8,667 nt of DNA, from NCBI GenBank assembly GCA_017475725.1, contig JAFVFA010000057.1, positions 1 to 8,667 on the forward strand, written 5' to 3'. Of this stretch, positions 1 to 6,659 are shown piece by piece. Within the stretch, counting starts at the first letter, position 1. The number at the start of each line of letters is the position of its first letter. The notes under the pieces are model-generated. The model was given only the letters and a program-made list of their open reading frames with translations. It had not been told where the DNA came from and ran no database searches. The DNA comes from Spirochaetales bacterium. Lineage in GTDB: Bacteria > Spirochaetota > Spirochaetia > Sphaerochaetales > Sphaerochaetaceae. The position numbers and the translations under genes are program-made.

Positions 1-84
1 GTCCTCAACACTGAGAAGATCGATATCAAGGCCGAGCGTGACAACCTGGCCGCACAGATTGACCAGCTGCTCGCGCAGAACTGA
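1..84 (+). CDS. 3' end of probable sugar ABC transporter substrate-binding protein (partial)
   Basis: Only the last 27 codons and the TGA stop (82-84) are inside the window. The reading frame is open from base 1. The peptide is a polar, charged helix ending in DQLLAQN, which is the kind of C-terminal helix seen at the end of extracellular solute-binding proteins of sugar ABC importers. The stronger argument is position: in CUT1 operons the binding-protein gene very often lies immediately upstream of the two permease genes, as here. The protein would be a lipoprotein or periplasmic protein that captures the oligosaccharide and delivers it to the permeases. The identity is inferred from context, because too little sequence is present for a family match. 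Confidence 0.6.
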   Translation, partial: VLNTEKIDIKAERDNLAAQIDQLLAQN

Positions 85-96
85 TTCAAATCCATC

Positions 97-123
97 CTGG
101 TGGCTGCTTCCTGCAGCCACCAG
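97..123 (+). promoter_or_regulatory. Intercistronic stem-loop between binding-protein and permease genes
   Basis: A perfect 11-bp inverted repeat (CTGGTGGCTGC at 97-107, GCAGCCACCAG at 113-123) encloses a 5-base loop, TTCCT. It begins 13 bases after the upstream stop and ends 7 bases before the first permease ATG. Eight of the 11 pairs are G-C, so the RNA hairpin should be stable. The bases after it (TTCAATAATGG) are not a T-run, so it is not a clean intrinsic terminator. In sugar transporter operons, hairpins at this place commonly protect the abundant binding-protein mRNA from 3' decay or cause partial termination, which lowers permease expression. That role is inferred here; the structure itself is read directly. 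Confidence 0.75.
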
Positions 124-130
124 TTCAATA

Positions 131-1021
131 ATGGATGTTGGTATGAAAGCAAACAATAAACTGAAACTAACGGGATTCATGTTCATATTCCCGTCATTGA
201 TCTTCTTCCTGGTTTTCTTCTTCTATCCACTGCTTCTATGCTTTGTGAATTCGGTAAGCAAGACGAACCTCCTTCTGGGTACCAGAGAATTCGTTGGTGC
301 CAAGAACTTCGTGAATCTGTTTCAACGTGATGCATTCAAGAGTTCAGTGATCATCACGCTAAGATTCGTTGCCATGAGTCTGCCTGTCATCATGGTATTT
401 GACCTTTTCTTTGCAAATGCAATCTCTCGGCTGAATGGTCGTGCAAATAGATTCTTCACAACAGTTTCATTCCTACCATTTATGGTCTCAATGGTCTGTG
501 CCGGAATAGTCTGGGATTGGCTTCTTGACCCGAATCTCGGTCTTGTCAATTCCTTCCTCCATTTCATTGGAGTTGGAGGAAAGCCCCTTTGGCTCAGAGG
601 TCCGAAGAGTGCTCTCCCTTCCACGCTGTTCATCACAATATGGGTCAGAGCGCCATTCGGGATCATGATCCTTCTTGGAGGAATGCAGAATGTCCCTAAG
701 GAGTTGTATGAGGTGGCTGACCTTGATGGTGTTGGACCTTTCAGACGTTTCTTCTCCATAACCCTGCCTCTGATAAACTCTCAACTGCTGCTGGTGTTCA
801 CTCTTGAGACCATATTCGCCTTCAGGGCATTCGACCAGATATACACATCAACAGGTGGTGGTCCGGGTGGTGCCACAAGGACGCTGATGATCTATCTGAT
901 CAAAGACCTTTTCGTCAATAACTATGGTATAGCTTCCGCATTGACCGTGCTGATGCTTCTTGTGATGTTCATCGTCAGCTTCATACAGCAGATGACAGTG
1001 AGAAGGAAGGTTGAGTACTGA
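131..1021 (+). CDS. Sugar ABC transporter permease, MalF/UgpA type (CUT1 family)
   Basis: This is an inner-membrane subunit of a carbohydrate importer, 296 aa from ATG 131. A strongly hydrophobic segment near residues 13-36 starts a series of about six membrane helices. The cytoplasmic coupling loop (EAA motif) is clear from E191: ELYEVADLDG, then ITLPLI, which contacts the ATPase. The length is usual for the family. The frame is open upstream to before base 38, but that part overlaps the preceding gene's end and the hairpin and reads as non-family sequence. ATG 131 or ATG 143 fits best, and neither has a strong ribosome-binding site, so the exact start is uncertain. The next permease overlaps the stop by one base. 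The substrate cannot be read from the sequence, but the neighbouring GH88 points to uronate-containing oligosaccharides. Confidence 0.92.
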   Translation: MDVGMKANNKLKLTGFMFIFPSLIFFLVFFFYPLLLCFVNSVSKTNLLLGTREFVGAKNFVNLFQRDAFKSSVIITLRFVAMSLPVIMVFDLFFANAISRLNGRANRFFTTVSFLPFMVSMVCAGIVWDWLLDPNLGLVNSFLHFIGVGGKPLWLRGPKSALPSTLFITIWVRAPFGIMILLGGMQNVPKELYEVADLDGVGPFRRFFSITLPLINSQLLLVFTLETIFAFRAFDQIYTSTGGGPGGATRTLMIYLIKDLFVNNYGIASALTVLMLLVMFIVSFIQQMTVRRKVEY

Positions 1022-1896
1022 TGGTTGCAAACAATGTTTCAGATAAGCTGTTCCGCATAATGGAGTGGGTGCTTCTCGTTCTGTTCCTGATTTTCATCAT
1101 GATCCCGTTCATCATGATTGTCCTGACCAGTTTCAAGACGCCTCTAGAGATAACAGACATACCGAACAGAACGCTTTTCCACAGGATATTCCCCGACAGC
1201 TTCCTGAATTTCAGGAACCTCAAGGATGTGTTCTGGGGGACTGCCTCACAGTTGAACGGCATTCCGTTCTACAGATTCATAATCAATTCACTTATAGTGA
1301 CCTTCTTCTCTCTGATTCCAGCCCTTTTCCTTGGCCTGACGTCAGGATTCGGATTTGCCAAGTATGACTTCCCGGGGAAGGGCATCATCTTCTACATGTT
1401 CCTAGGGCTGATAATGGTGCCGATGGAGATGATTTCAATACCTCTGTACATGGTGGTTAACAAACTTCATCTTACAAATACATATGTGGGAATGATGATC
1501 CCGGGATGCATGTCCGCTTTCGGAACCTTTTTGCTGAAGGAGTCAATCGAGAATATCCCTGATTCCTACATGGAGGCTGGAAGAATAGATGGTGCATCAG
1601 AACTGTGGATATTCTTCCACATAATAATCCCTCTCATAACCGGTCCGATAGTCACCTTCATCGTCATAAAGTGCACATGGTCATGGAACGAGTTCTTCTG
1701 GCCCATGCTGATTGTGTCGACTGAGAAGATGAAGACAGTGACGTTGGGCATGAGCAAGTTCTCGAATGACCTGTTCAGGGAATACAGTCAGATCTGTGCT
1801 GCGGTTCTGCTCAGCATCATTCCTCTTCTGCTGGTTTTCATATTCGGGAACAAGCATGTGAAGGTCGGACTGATGAGCTCAGGTATAAAGGGTTGA
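1021..1896 (+). CDS. Sugar ABC transporter permease, MalG/UgpE type (CUT1 family)
   Basis: This is the second membrane subunit of the importer, 291 aa, pairing with the preceding permease. A hydrophobic N-terminal helix lies at about residues 15-38, and further helices follow in the MalG arrangement. The EAA loop is plain at residues 181-191 (DSYMEAGRIDG), followed by HIIIPLITGP. The ATG shares its A with the upstream TGA (TGATG at 1019-1023), the classic arrangement for translational coupling, which should give equal amounts of the two permeases. A purine-rich AAGGAAGG ends 10 bases before the ATG. No ATPase gene follows; many CUT1 systems use a shared MsmK/MalK-like ATPase encoded elsewhere, which I infer here. 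Confidence 0.93.
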   Translation: MVANNVSDKLFRIMEWVLLVLFLIFIMIPFIMIVLTSFKTPLEITDIPNRTLFHRIFPDSFLNFRNLKDVFWGTASQLNGIPFYRFIINSLIVTFFSLIPALFLGLTSGFGFAKYDFPGKGIIFYMFLGLIMVPMEMISIPLYMVVNKLHLTNTYVGMMIPGCMSAFGTFLLKESIENIPDSYMEAGRIDGASELWIFFHIIIPLITGPIVTFIVIKCTWSWNEFFWPMLIVSTEKMKTVTLGMSKFSNDLFREYSQICAAVLLSIIPLLLVFIFGNKHVKVGLMSSGIKG

Positions 1897-1900
1897 ACAG

Positions 1901-3679
1901 ATGAACAATGACAACAGATACTTTCGTCTTCTGAAGAGATGGGTCGACAGGCTGATAACCCTACAGTGCCCTCCTACCATGGAAAGGTTTTTCAGAGGGG
2001 GTTTCATGTGTCCTGCATGCGCAAAGATACATGGCAGAAGCGGTGATGCAGTCCTTCCTCTGATGTATGTTGCGAAAGCCACAGGTGACAGAAAATACAT
2101 TGAGAGCGCAAAAGAGCTGTTCGACTGGTCTGAGTTCAATATCGTCAGAGCTGATGACAGCTACGTGAACGACAGCAACAATGATTGGCGAGGCATCACC
2201 GTTTTCTCAGTCATCTCGCTTGCTGAAACACTATCCCTTTTCGGTGATCTCCTGGACAGCAAGACACGTGAGAAATGGATGGATCGGTTGGGAAGGTCCG
2301 CTGAGTGCCTGTACCATCTGATCGACACATTGAATCCCAATGTCAACTACCCGATCTCAACAGCTGCCGCACTTGCAATCTGCGCCAAGCTTCTGGATTG
2401 CAGGAAGTATTCTGAGAAGGCTCACAGAATGATGCATGAGATGCTCTCATTCATCAATGATGATGGATTGATCTTCGGCGAGGGGAATCCGAGTCTCCTT
2501 GAAACGGAGAAGGGGTGCCAGGGAATAGACATAGGCTACAACGTTGAGGAATCCCTTGTAGCGATGGCTCTGTACAGTCTGAACACAGGAGACCAGGATG
2601 TCAGGCAGGCTGTCATAAGATGTCTGTATGCACATCTTCCGTTCTTTGTTCCGGATGGAGGTTGGAATAACAGCTGGGGTTCCAGAAACGCCAAATGGTC
2701 ATACTGGGGAAGCAGGACAAGCGATGGTTGTCAACTCTGCTATGGTCTGTTCGATGACGTGGACCCGGTTTTCGGAGAGGTCGCCTACAGGAATTTCCTC
2801 ATGTACGAGAAGTGCACCGATGATTCTTTGCTCCTTGGAGGTCCGATGTTTGCAGATGAGGGTGAGCCTGCATGTGTCCATCATACCTTCTGCCATTCAA
2901 AGGGCTTGGCGCTGATGCTTGCCATGGGGCATTGCCCGGAAGGTGGTCTTGGACTTGAGCTTGATGATGAGACTGTTACACGTACATACCAGAGGGGAAA
3001 CCTTGTCATGGTTGCTGCAAAAGACTGGAAGGCCAGCATCTCTACAGTCGACTATCCTTACTGCCAGGGGTCAAACTCCGGTGGCGGTTGCATGACCTTC
3101 CTGTGGAACAGAGGCTTTGGACCCATACTTGCCGCCACTATGGTCAGGTATTCCCTCCATGAACCTGCAAACATGCAGATTCCAAAGGTGTACCCGTTTG
3201 AGTGTGACTCCATGAGAATTGTTCTTTCTGATGGCAGTAATGAAGAGATCAGCAATATAAACGATGGCTTGGCCACACTTGAACATGAAGAAAAAGATGG
3301 TGTAACGCGTGTTAGAGTCAGCGGAAATATGGCTGACCTTGATGGTGAAAGGACTTCTGCCACGTTTGCACTCGAATATGATATCTGCAGTGAAGGGGTC
3401 ACGATCAGGGCCTGTTGTGCTGAGGATTCGACTCTCAAGTTACCTGTTGTCTCCAGAAATGGGCTGTTCAACGCCGATGCAAACTCCATCACCGTAATTG
3501 GAGATGACTCATGTGATCTTATAGTCGAATCGGATGCGGAGAGCAGTATTGATGTCCTTGGGCCCGGTAAATCCAGAACCGCATTCAATCCTGTCGGCGG
3601 GTTCATATACATGCCTGTGGAATACCACCTCAAAGCCAATGAAATCGTGGAGGTTAGAATCAGTGTCAGGAAAAAATGA
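1901..3679 (+). CDS. Uncharacterised 592-aa putative carbohydrate-active protein (lyase/hydrolase-like toroid fold suspected)
   Basis: I do not recognise a named family with certainty. The first ~370 residues look all-helical with regularly spaced hydrophobic repeats, and residues ~385-592 look beta-rich. Helical toroid plus beta-sandwich is the layout of several polysaccharide lyase families, so a lyase or hydrolase role is inferred. Polar, family-like motifs that may form an active site are CPAC at 37-40 followed by H44, R46 and D49; NDWRGIT at 94-100; NVNYPIS at 147-153; an IGYNVEESL stretch; a Trp/Ser/Arg-rich segment (GGWNNSWGSRNAKW); and H327, H328 and H332. The beta part has SGGG at 393-396 and E421 to NMQ at 424-426. 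There is no signal peptide or lipobox, so it is probably cytoplasmic. The start has AAAGGG 8 bases upstream and lies 4 bases after the permease stop. It sits between importer and GH88 genes, suggesting it acts on the imported oligosaccharide. Confidence 0.6.
   Translation: MNNDNRYFRLLKRWVDRLITLQCPPTMERFFRGGFMCPACAKIHGRSGDAVLPLMYVAKATGDRKYIESAKELFDWSEFNIVRADDSYVNDSNNDWRGITVFSVISLAETLSLFGDLLDSKTREKWMDRLGRSAECLYHLIDTLNPNVNYPISTAAALAICAKLLDCRKYSEKAHRMMHEMLSFINDDGLIFGEGNPSLLETEKGCQGIDIGYNVEESLVAMALYSLNTGDQDVRQAVIRCLYAHLPFFVPDGGWNNSWGSRNAKWSYWGSRTSDGCQLCYGLFDDVDPVFGEVAYRNFLMYEKCTDDSLLLGGPMFADEGEPACVHHTFCHSKGLALMLAMGHCPEGGLGLELDDETVTRTYQRGNLVMVAAKDWKASISTVDYPYCQGSNSGGGCMTFLWNRGFGPILAATMVRYSLHEPANMQIPKVYPFECDSMRIVLSDGSNEEISNINDGLATLEHEEKDGVTRVRVSGNMADLDGERTSATFALEYDICSEGVTIRACCAEDSTLKLPVVSRNGLFNADANSITVIGDDSCDLIVESDAESSIDVLGPGKSRTAFNPVGGFIYMPVEYHLKANEIVEVRISVRKK
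3649..3653 (+). promoter_or_regulatory. Ribosome-binding site GGAGG setting the GTG start of GH88
   Basis: GGAGG lies inside the end of the preceding gene, 9 bases before GTG 3663. It is the only strong Shine-Dalgarno sequence near the start of the GH88 homology. It favours the GTG over the in-frame ATG at 3639, which has no good site. Confidence 0.75.
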
Positions 3680-4799
3680 TGATGTCTTCAGAAGAGCTCT
3701 TGAACAGGCTGTGAAGATAGTACAGCAAAACATAGATTACTACGGGGATCTCTACCCTGCACCAGCAAGTGTTGAAGGAATATTCCCGAAAATGGATAAC
3801 ACTGAATGGACCTCATCATTCTGGAACGGCCTTCTCTGGCAATGCTACAGATATACAGGAGATGGTCTTTTCCGTGATTGTGCTGCAAGCAAGCTCAATG
3901 ACTTCAAGAGGAGAATTGACCAGAGAATATCAACCAATACCCATGATCTGGGCTTTCTTTACACCCTTTCATGTAAAGCCCAGTATCTGCTGACAGGGAG
4001 CCCTGAAGCTTTGGATGTCTGTATAAAGGCAGCTGATCTCCTGATGGAGAGGTACTGTTCAAAGGCAGGTATAATACAGGCTTGGGGTGACCTGGACAAT
4101 CCGAATGAGAAAGGACGTATGATCATCGATTGTCTCATGAACATAACATTCCTGTTCTGGGTCAGTGAAAAGACGGGAAACAGGGCGTACCATGAGGCTG
4201 CCGAAAGACACCTGAAGAACACACAGAGTCATATCATCCGTGACGATGACACGACCTACCACACTTACTACTTCAACACAGAATCAGGTGAAGCGCTGTA
4301 TGGCAAGACAGCCCAGGGCTACAGTGATGATTCTTGCTGGGCCAGAGGTCAGGCTTGGGGAATCTATGGACTCTCACTGAACTACAAGTATGTGAATGAC
4401 GATTCCATTCTCATTGATGCCAAGAGACTCGCAGACTATTTCCTGAACCATCTTCCTTCCGACGGGGTGTGCTATTGGGATCTGGCGTTTACATCCGGTG
4501 AGGAGGAAAGGGACAGTTCCGCTGCAGCCATAGCTGCATGTGGGCTTCTGGAGCTTTCAGATCTTCTCCCTGTGAACGATTCAGACAGATCAAGGTACAA
4601 AAGCGAGGCACTGAGAATCATGGTTTCTCTGTGCAATGGCTATGTGAACAGAGACTGCGTTCCCGGATGCGGCATTCTGGAGCACAGTGTCTACAGCAAG
4701 CCTGCAGGCAATGGAGTCGATGAGTTCTCTACATGGGGTGATTACTTCTTCGTTGAATGCCTTATGAGGCTTCTTGGATTCACATCCATTTTCTGGTGA
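3663..4799 (+). CDS. ugl: GH88 unsaturated glucuronyl hydrolase
   Basis: It hydrolyses the delta-4,5-unsaturated uronic acid left at the non-reducing end of oligosaccharides by polysaccharide lyases; the freed uronate rearranges and enters the ketodeoxyuronate pathway. The protein is 378 aa, the usual GH88 length, and forms an (alpha/alpha)6 barrel in known members. Two catalytic-region aspartates are visible: D95 in THDLGF and D156 in IIDCLMN. Their spacing of 61 residues equals D88/D149 of the well-studied Bacillus enzyme. WARGQAWG and RDSSAAAIAACGLLEL are further family hallmarks. The related GH105 family is the main alternative, but these motifs fit GH88 better. The start is GTG 3663, supported by the GGAGG, with a 17-bp overlap of the previous gene that implies translational coupling. 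There is no signal peptide, so it is cytoplasmic. Which polymer it serves (glycosaminoglycan, ulvan, plant glucuronan or other) is not shown. Confidence 0.93.
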   Translation: MSGKNDDVFRRALEQAVKIVQQNIDYYGDLYPAPASVEGIFPKMDNTEWTSSFWNGLLWQCYRYTGDGLFRDCAASKLNDFKRRIDQRISTNTHDLGFLYTLSCKAQYLLTGSPEALDVCIKAADLLMERYCSKAGIIQAWGDLDNPNEKGRMIIDCLMNITFLFWVSEKTGNRAYHEAAERHLKNTQSHIIRDDDTTYHTYYFNTESGEALYGKTAQGYSDDSCWARGQAWGIYGLSLNYKYVNDDSILIDAKRLADYFLNHLPSDGVCYWDLAFTSGEEERDSSAAAIAACGLLELSDLLPVNDSDRSRYKSEALRIMVSLCNGYVNRDCVPGCGILEHSVYSKPAGNGVDEFSTWGDYFFVECLMRLLGFTSIFW

Positions 4800-4803
4800 G
4801 CAT

Positions 4804-4808
4804 GGAGG
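4804..4808 (+). promoter_or_regulatory. Ribosome-binding site for the DUF2264 gene
   Basis: GGAGG in the 13-base gap after the GH88 stop, 4 bases before ATG 4813. It supports 4813 over the in-frame ATG 4774, which lies inside GH88 and has no comparable site. Confidence 0.7.
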
Positions 4809-4812
4809 AAAG

Positions 4813-6651
4813 ATGAAGGACATCTATTATCTGAAGAATAATGCACTTCGCACTAGGGATGATGTTGCCCGATGTCTCGTGGAGTTGTTGGACAGCTGCA
4901 TTCCGCATATAACGAAGGAAGGCGCTGGTCTTGATGTGGGCAAGTCCTCCGCCCACTATCCGAACAAGGTCAACCTGTTCGAAGGCTGGAGCAGGCTTCT
5001 CTGGGGAATTGCGCCACTTGTCCACGGAGGATACAGCTGGGATGGTACAAAGCAGCATGCCAGAGGATTCATATCCGGTGTAGACCCAGCCAGTACTGAG
5101 TTCTGGGGGCCAGTAGGTGATGGTGATCAGCGCATAGTGGAGATGGCTGCAATGAGTCTCGCTCTGCTGCTTTGCCCGGAGACATATTGGGACCCTCTGA
5201 CGGAGTCCCAGAAGACCTCACTTGTGAATTGGCTCTGCTCCTGCAATGGCAAGAGAATAAGCAACAACAACTGGCATTTTTTCCGCATCCTTGTGAACAT
5301 GGCTGCAATGCTGCTAGGAAGGGATTATGACAAGAATCAGATGGATGAGGATCTTGAATTCATAGACAGTCTCTATGTTTCAGATGGCTGGTACAAGGAT
5401 GATGTGCCATTTGACTACTACAACCCGTTCGGGATTCAGTTCTATTGCCTGGTCTATTACAAATACATGAAGGATCTGGATCCTGAGCGTTGCAGAACAT
5501 ACAAAGACCGTGTCTCTCAGTTTGGACGACAGTTCGCGACATGGTTCTCCGACAATGGCGCCTCCATTCCTTTCGGCCGCAGCCAAACATACAGATTCGC
5601 TGCATCCTGCTTCTTCTCTGCCTGCGCATTTGCCGGACTTGAGGTCCTTCCTTGGGGCGTCATGAAAGGCATAGTCCTCAGGAATCTGCGTTTCTGGTTC
5701 TCCAAGCCGATACTGGACAATGCAGGTATGCTGACAATTGGATATACATATCCCTCCCTTGTGGTGGCCGATGAATACAATGCACCTGGTTCACCATACT
5801 GGGGTTTGAAGACCTTTCTGGTCCTTGCTCTCGGAGAGGACCATCCTTTCTGGACAAGTGAGGAGAAGGAACTTCCCATTGGTCCCGGAAACACACACAT
5901 GCCTGCACTTTGCAGCATCATACAGCATTCCAGACAGGGGAATGTCACGATGCTTTCAGCAGGGCAGTATCCTGCATTCGAAATGAACAATGCGGCGGAG
6001 AAATACTCAAAATTCGCCTACAGTACAGATTTCGGATTCTCAGTGTCCATAGGTCCATACACCATTGAGAAGGTGAGTGTGGACAATATGCTTCTTGTCT
6101 CTGAGTGTGATGACTACTGGAGACCCAGGAGAAGACCGGAGGAGACCAGATCCACAGATGAACAGCTGTACTCCAGGTGGAAACCATTCGATGATGTTGA
6201 GATTGAGACTTGGATAATCCCATCCGGTGATTGGCATGTCAGAGTCCATAAGGTGAAAGCCGGTAGGAACCTATGGCTCCGAGAGGGTGGGTTCGGCATA
6301 ATGCGCTACAATGACTATGATGTCTACAAGAAGGAAAGGATAAGCAAATTTGACCAAGATAATGGTCTGAAGATCGAAACTGACTGGGGAATTAGTGCCA
6401 TTGACTCCATTTCAGGTGGTGATTTTGTATCTTTCATCTATCCGATGCCGAACACGAATCTGATGTTCAGTACCCAGATCACACCTGTCATCTCATCCTC
6501 TTGCAGGAGAGGCGAGGAGCTTGAACTTGTCACTCTTGTCGGTGCAGGTCTTTTCCGAGATGGGATGCCATCAATCATGGATTGCAAACCCGAGGTCGAA
6601 TACAAAGATGGAGTTCTCTCGATTGATGGATGTGCAGTTGATCTGATCTAG
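4813..6651 (+). CDS. DUF2264-family protein, probable glycoside-active enzyme
   Basis: This 612-aa protein matches the DUF2264 family along the helical N-terminal ~350 residues. Recognisable conserved blocks, in order, are WSRLLWGIAPL near the N-terminus, DQRIVEM at 105-111, NNW at 152-154 followed by HFFRILVN, DGWYKDD and FDYYNPFG, PFGRS at 253-257 followed by TYRF, GSPYW at 326-330 and HPFW at 344-347. The rest (about 350-612) is beta-rich. Family members are usually found in sugar-utilisation loci. From memory, relatives have been assigned to a CAZy glycoside hydrolase family with beta-glucuronidase activity, but I cannot verify this for the present branch. Likely catalytic acids are the conserved Asp residues in DQR and FDYYNP (inference). 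No signal peptide is seen. A role in removing a uronic acid or another sugar from the imported oligosaccharide fits its position after GH88. Confidence 0.85.
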   Translation: MKDIYYLKNNALRTRDDVARCLVELLDSCIPHITKEGAGLDVGKSSAHYPNKVNLFEGWSRLLWGIAPLVHGGYSWDGTKQHARGFISGVDPASTEFWGPVGDGDQRIVEMAAMSLALLLCPETYWDPLTESQKTSLVNWLCSCNGKRISNNNWHFFRILVNMAAMLLGRDYDKNQMDEDLEFIDSLYVSDGWYKDDVPFDYYNPFGIQFYCLVYYKYMKDLDPERCRTYKDRVSQFGRQFATWFSDNGASIPFGRSQTYRFAASCFFSACAFAGLEVLPWGVMKGIVLRNLRFWFSKPILDNAGMLTIGYTYPSLVVADEYNAPGSPYWGLKTFLVLALGEDHPFWTSEEKELPIGPGNTHMPALCSIIQHSRQGNVTMLSAGQYPAFEMNNAAEKYSKFAYSTDFGFSVSIGPYTIEKVSVDNMLLVSECDDYWRPRRRPEETRSTDEQLYSRWKPFDDVEIETWIIPSGDWHVRVHKVKAGRNLWLREGGFGIMRYNDYDVYKKERISKFDQDNGLKIETDWGISAIDSISGGDFVSFIYPMPNTNLMFSTQITPVISSSCRRGEELELVTLVGAGLFRDGMPSIMDCKPEVEYKDGVLSIDGCAVDLI

Positions 6652-6654
6652 GAG
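6650..6654 (+). promoter_or_regulatory. Ribosome-binding site for the last operon gene (GTG start)
   Basis: AGGAG begins inside the DUF2264 TAG stop codon and ends 5 bases before GTG 6660. It supports a GTG start and coupling to the upstream gene. Confidence 0.65.
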
Positions 6655-6659
6655 ACATT

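Noticed and set aside
38..130. In-frame upstream extension of the first permease
   Set aside because: It overlaps the end of the upstream gene and the hairpin, reads as Trp/Ser/Arg-rich sequence unlike permease N-termini, and has no ribosome-binding site.
2009..2020. CPAC as a zinc ribbon or thioredoxin-like site
   Set aside because: A zinc ribbon needs a second Cys/His pair at suitable spacing, which I do not see, and the surrounding sequence is not a thioredoxin fold.
3058..3639. 193-codon open frame on the - strand
   Set aside because: It is antisense to the beta-rich part of the 592-aa gene, with low-complexity Ser/Leu/Pro composition and no recognisable motif, so it is a shadow of the + strand coding sequence.
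3534..3662. Longer N-terminus for GH88
   Set aside because: It lies wholly inside the 592-aa gene in another frame, and GGAGG points to GTG 3663.
4774..4812. Earlier ATG for the DUF2264 gene
   Set aside because: It overlaps the GH88 end and lacks a ribosome-binding site, whereas ATG 4813 has GGAGG just upstream.
5517..5990. 157-codon open frame on the - strand
   Set aside because: It is antisense to the conserved DUF2264 core; the + strand motifs explain the sequence.
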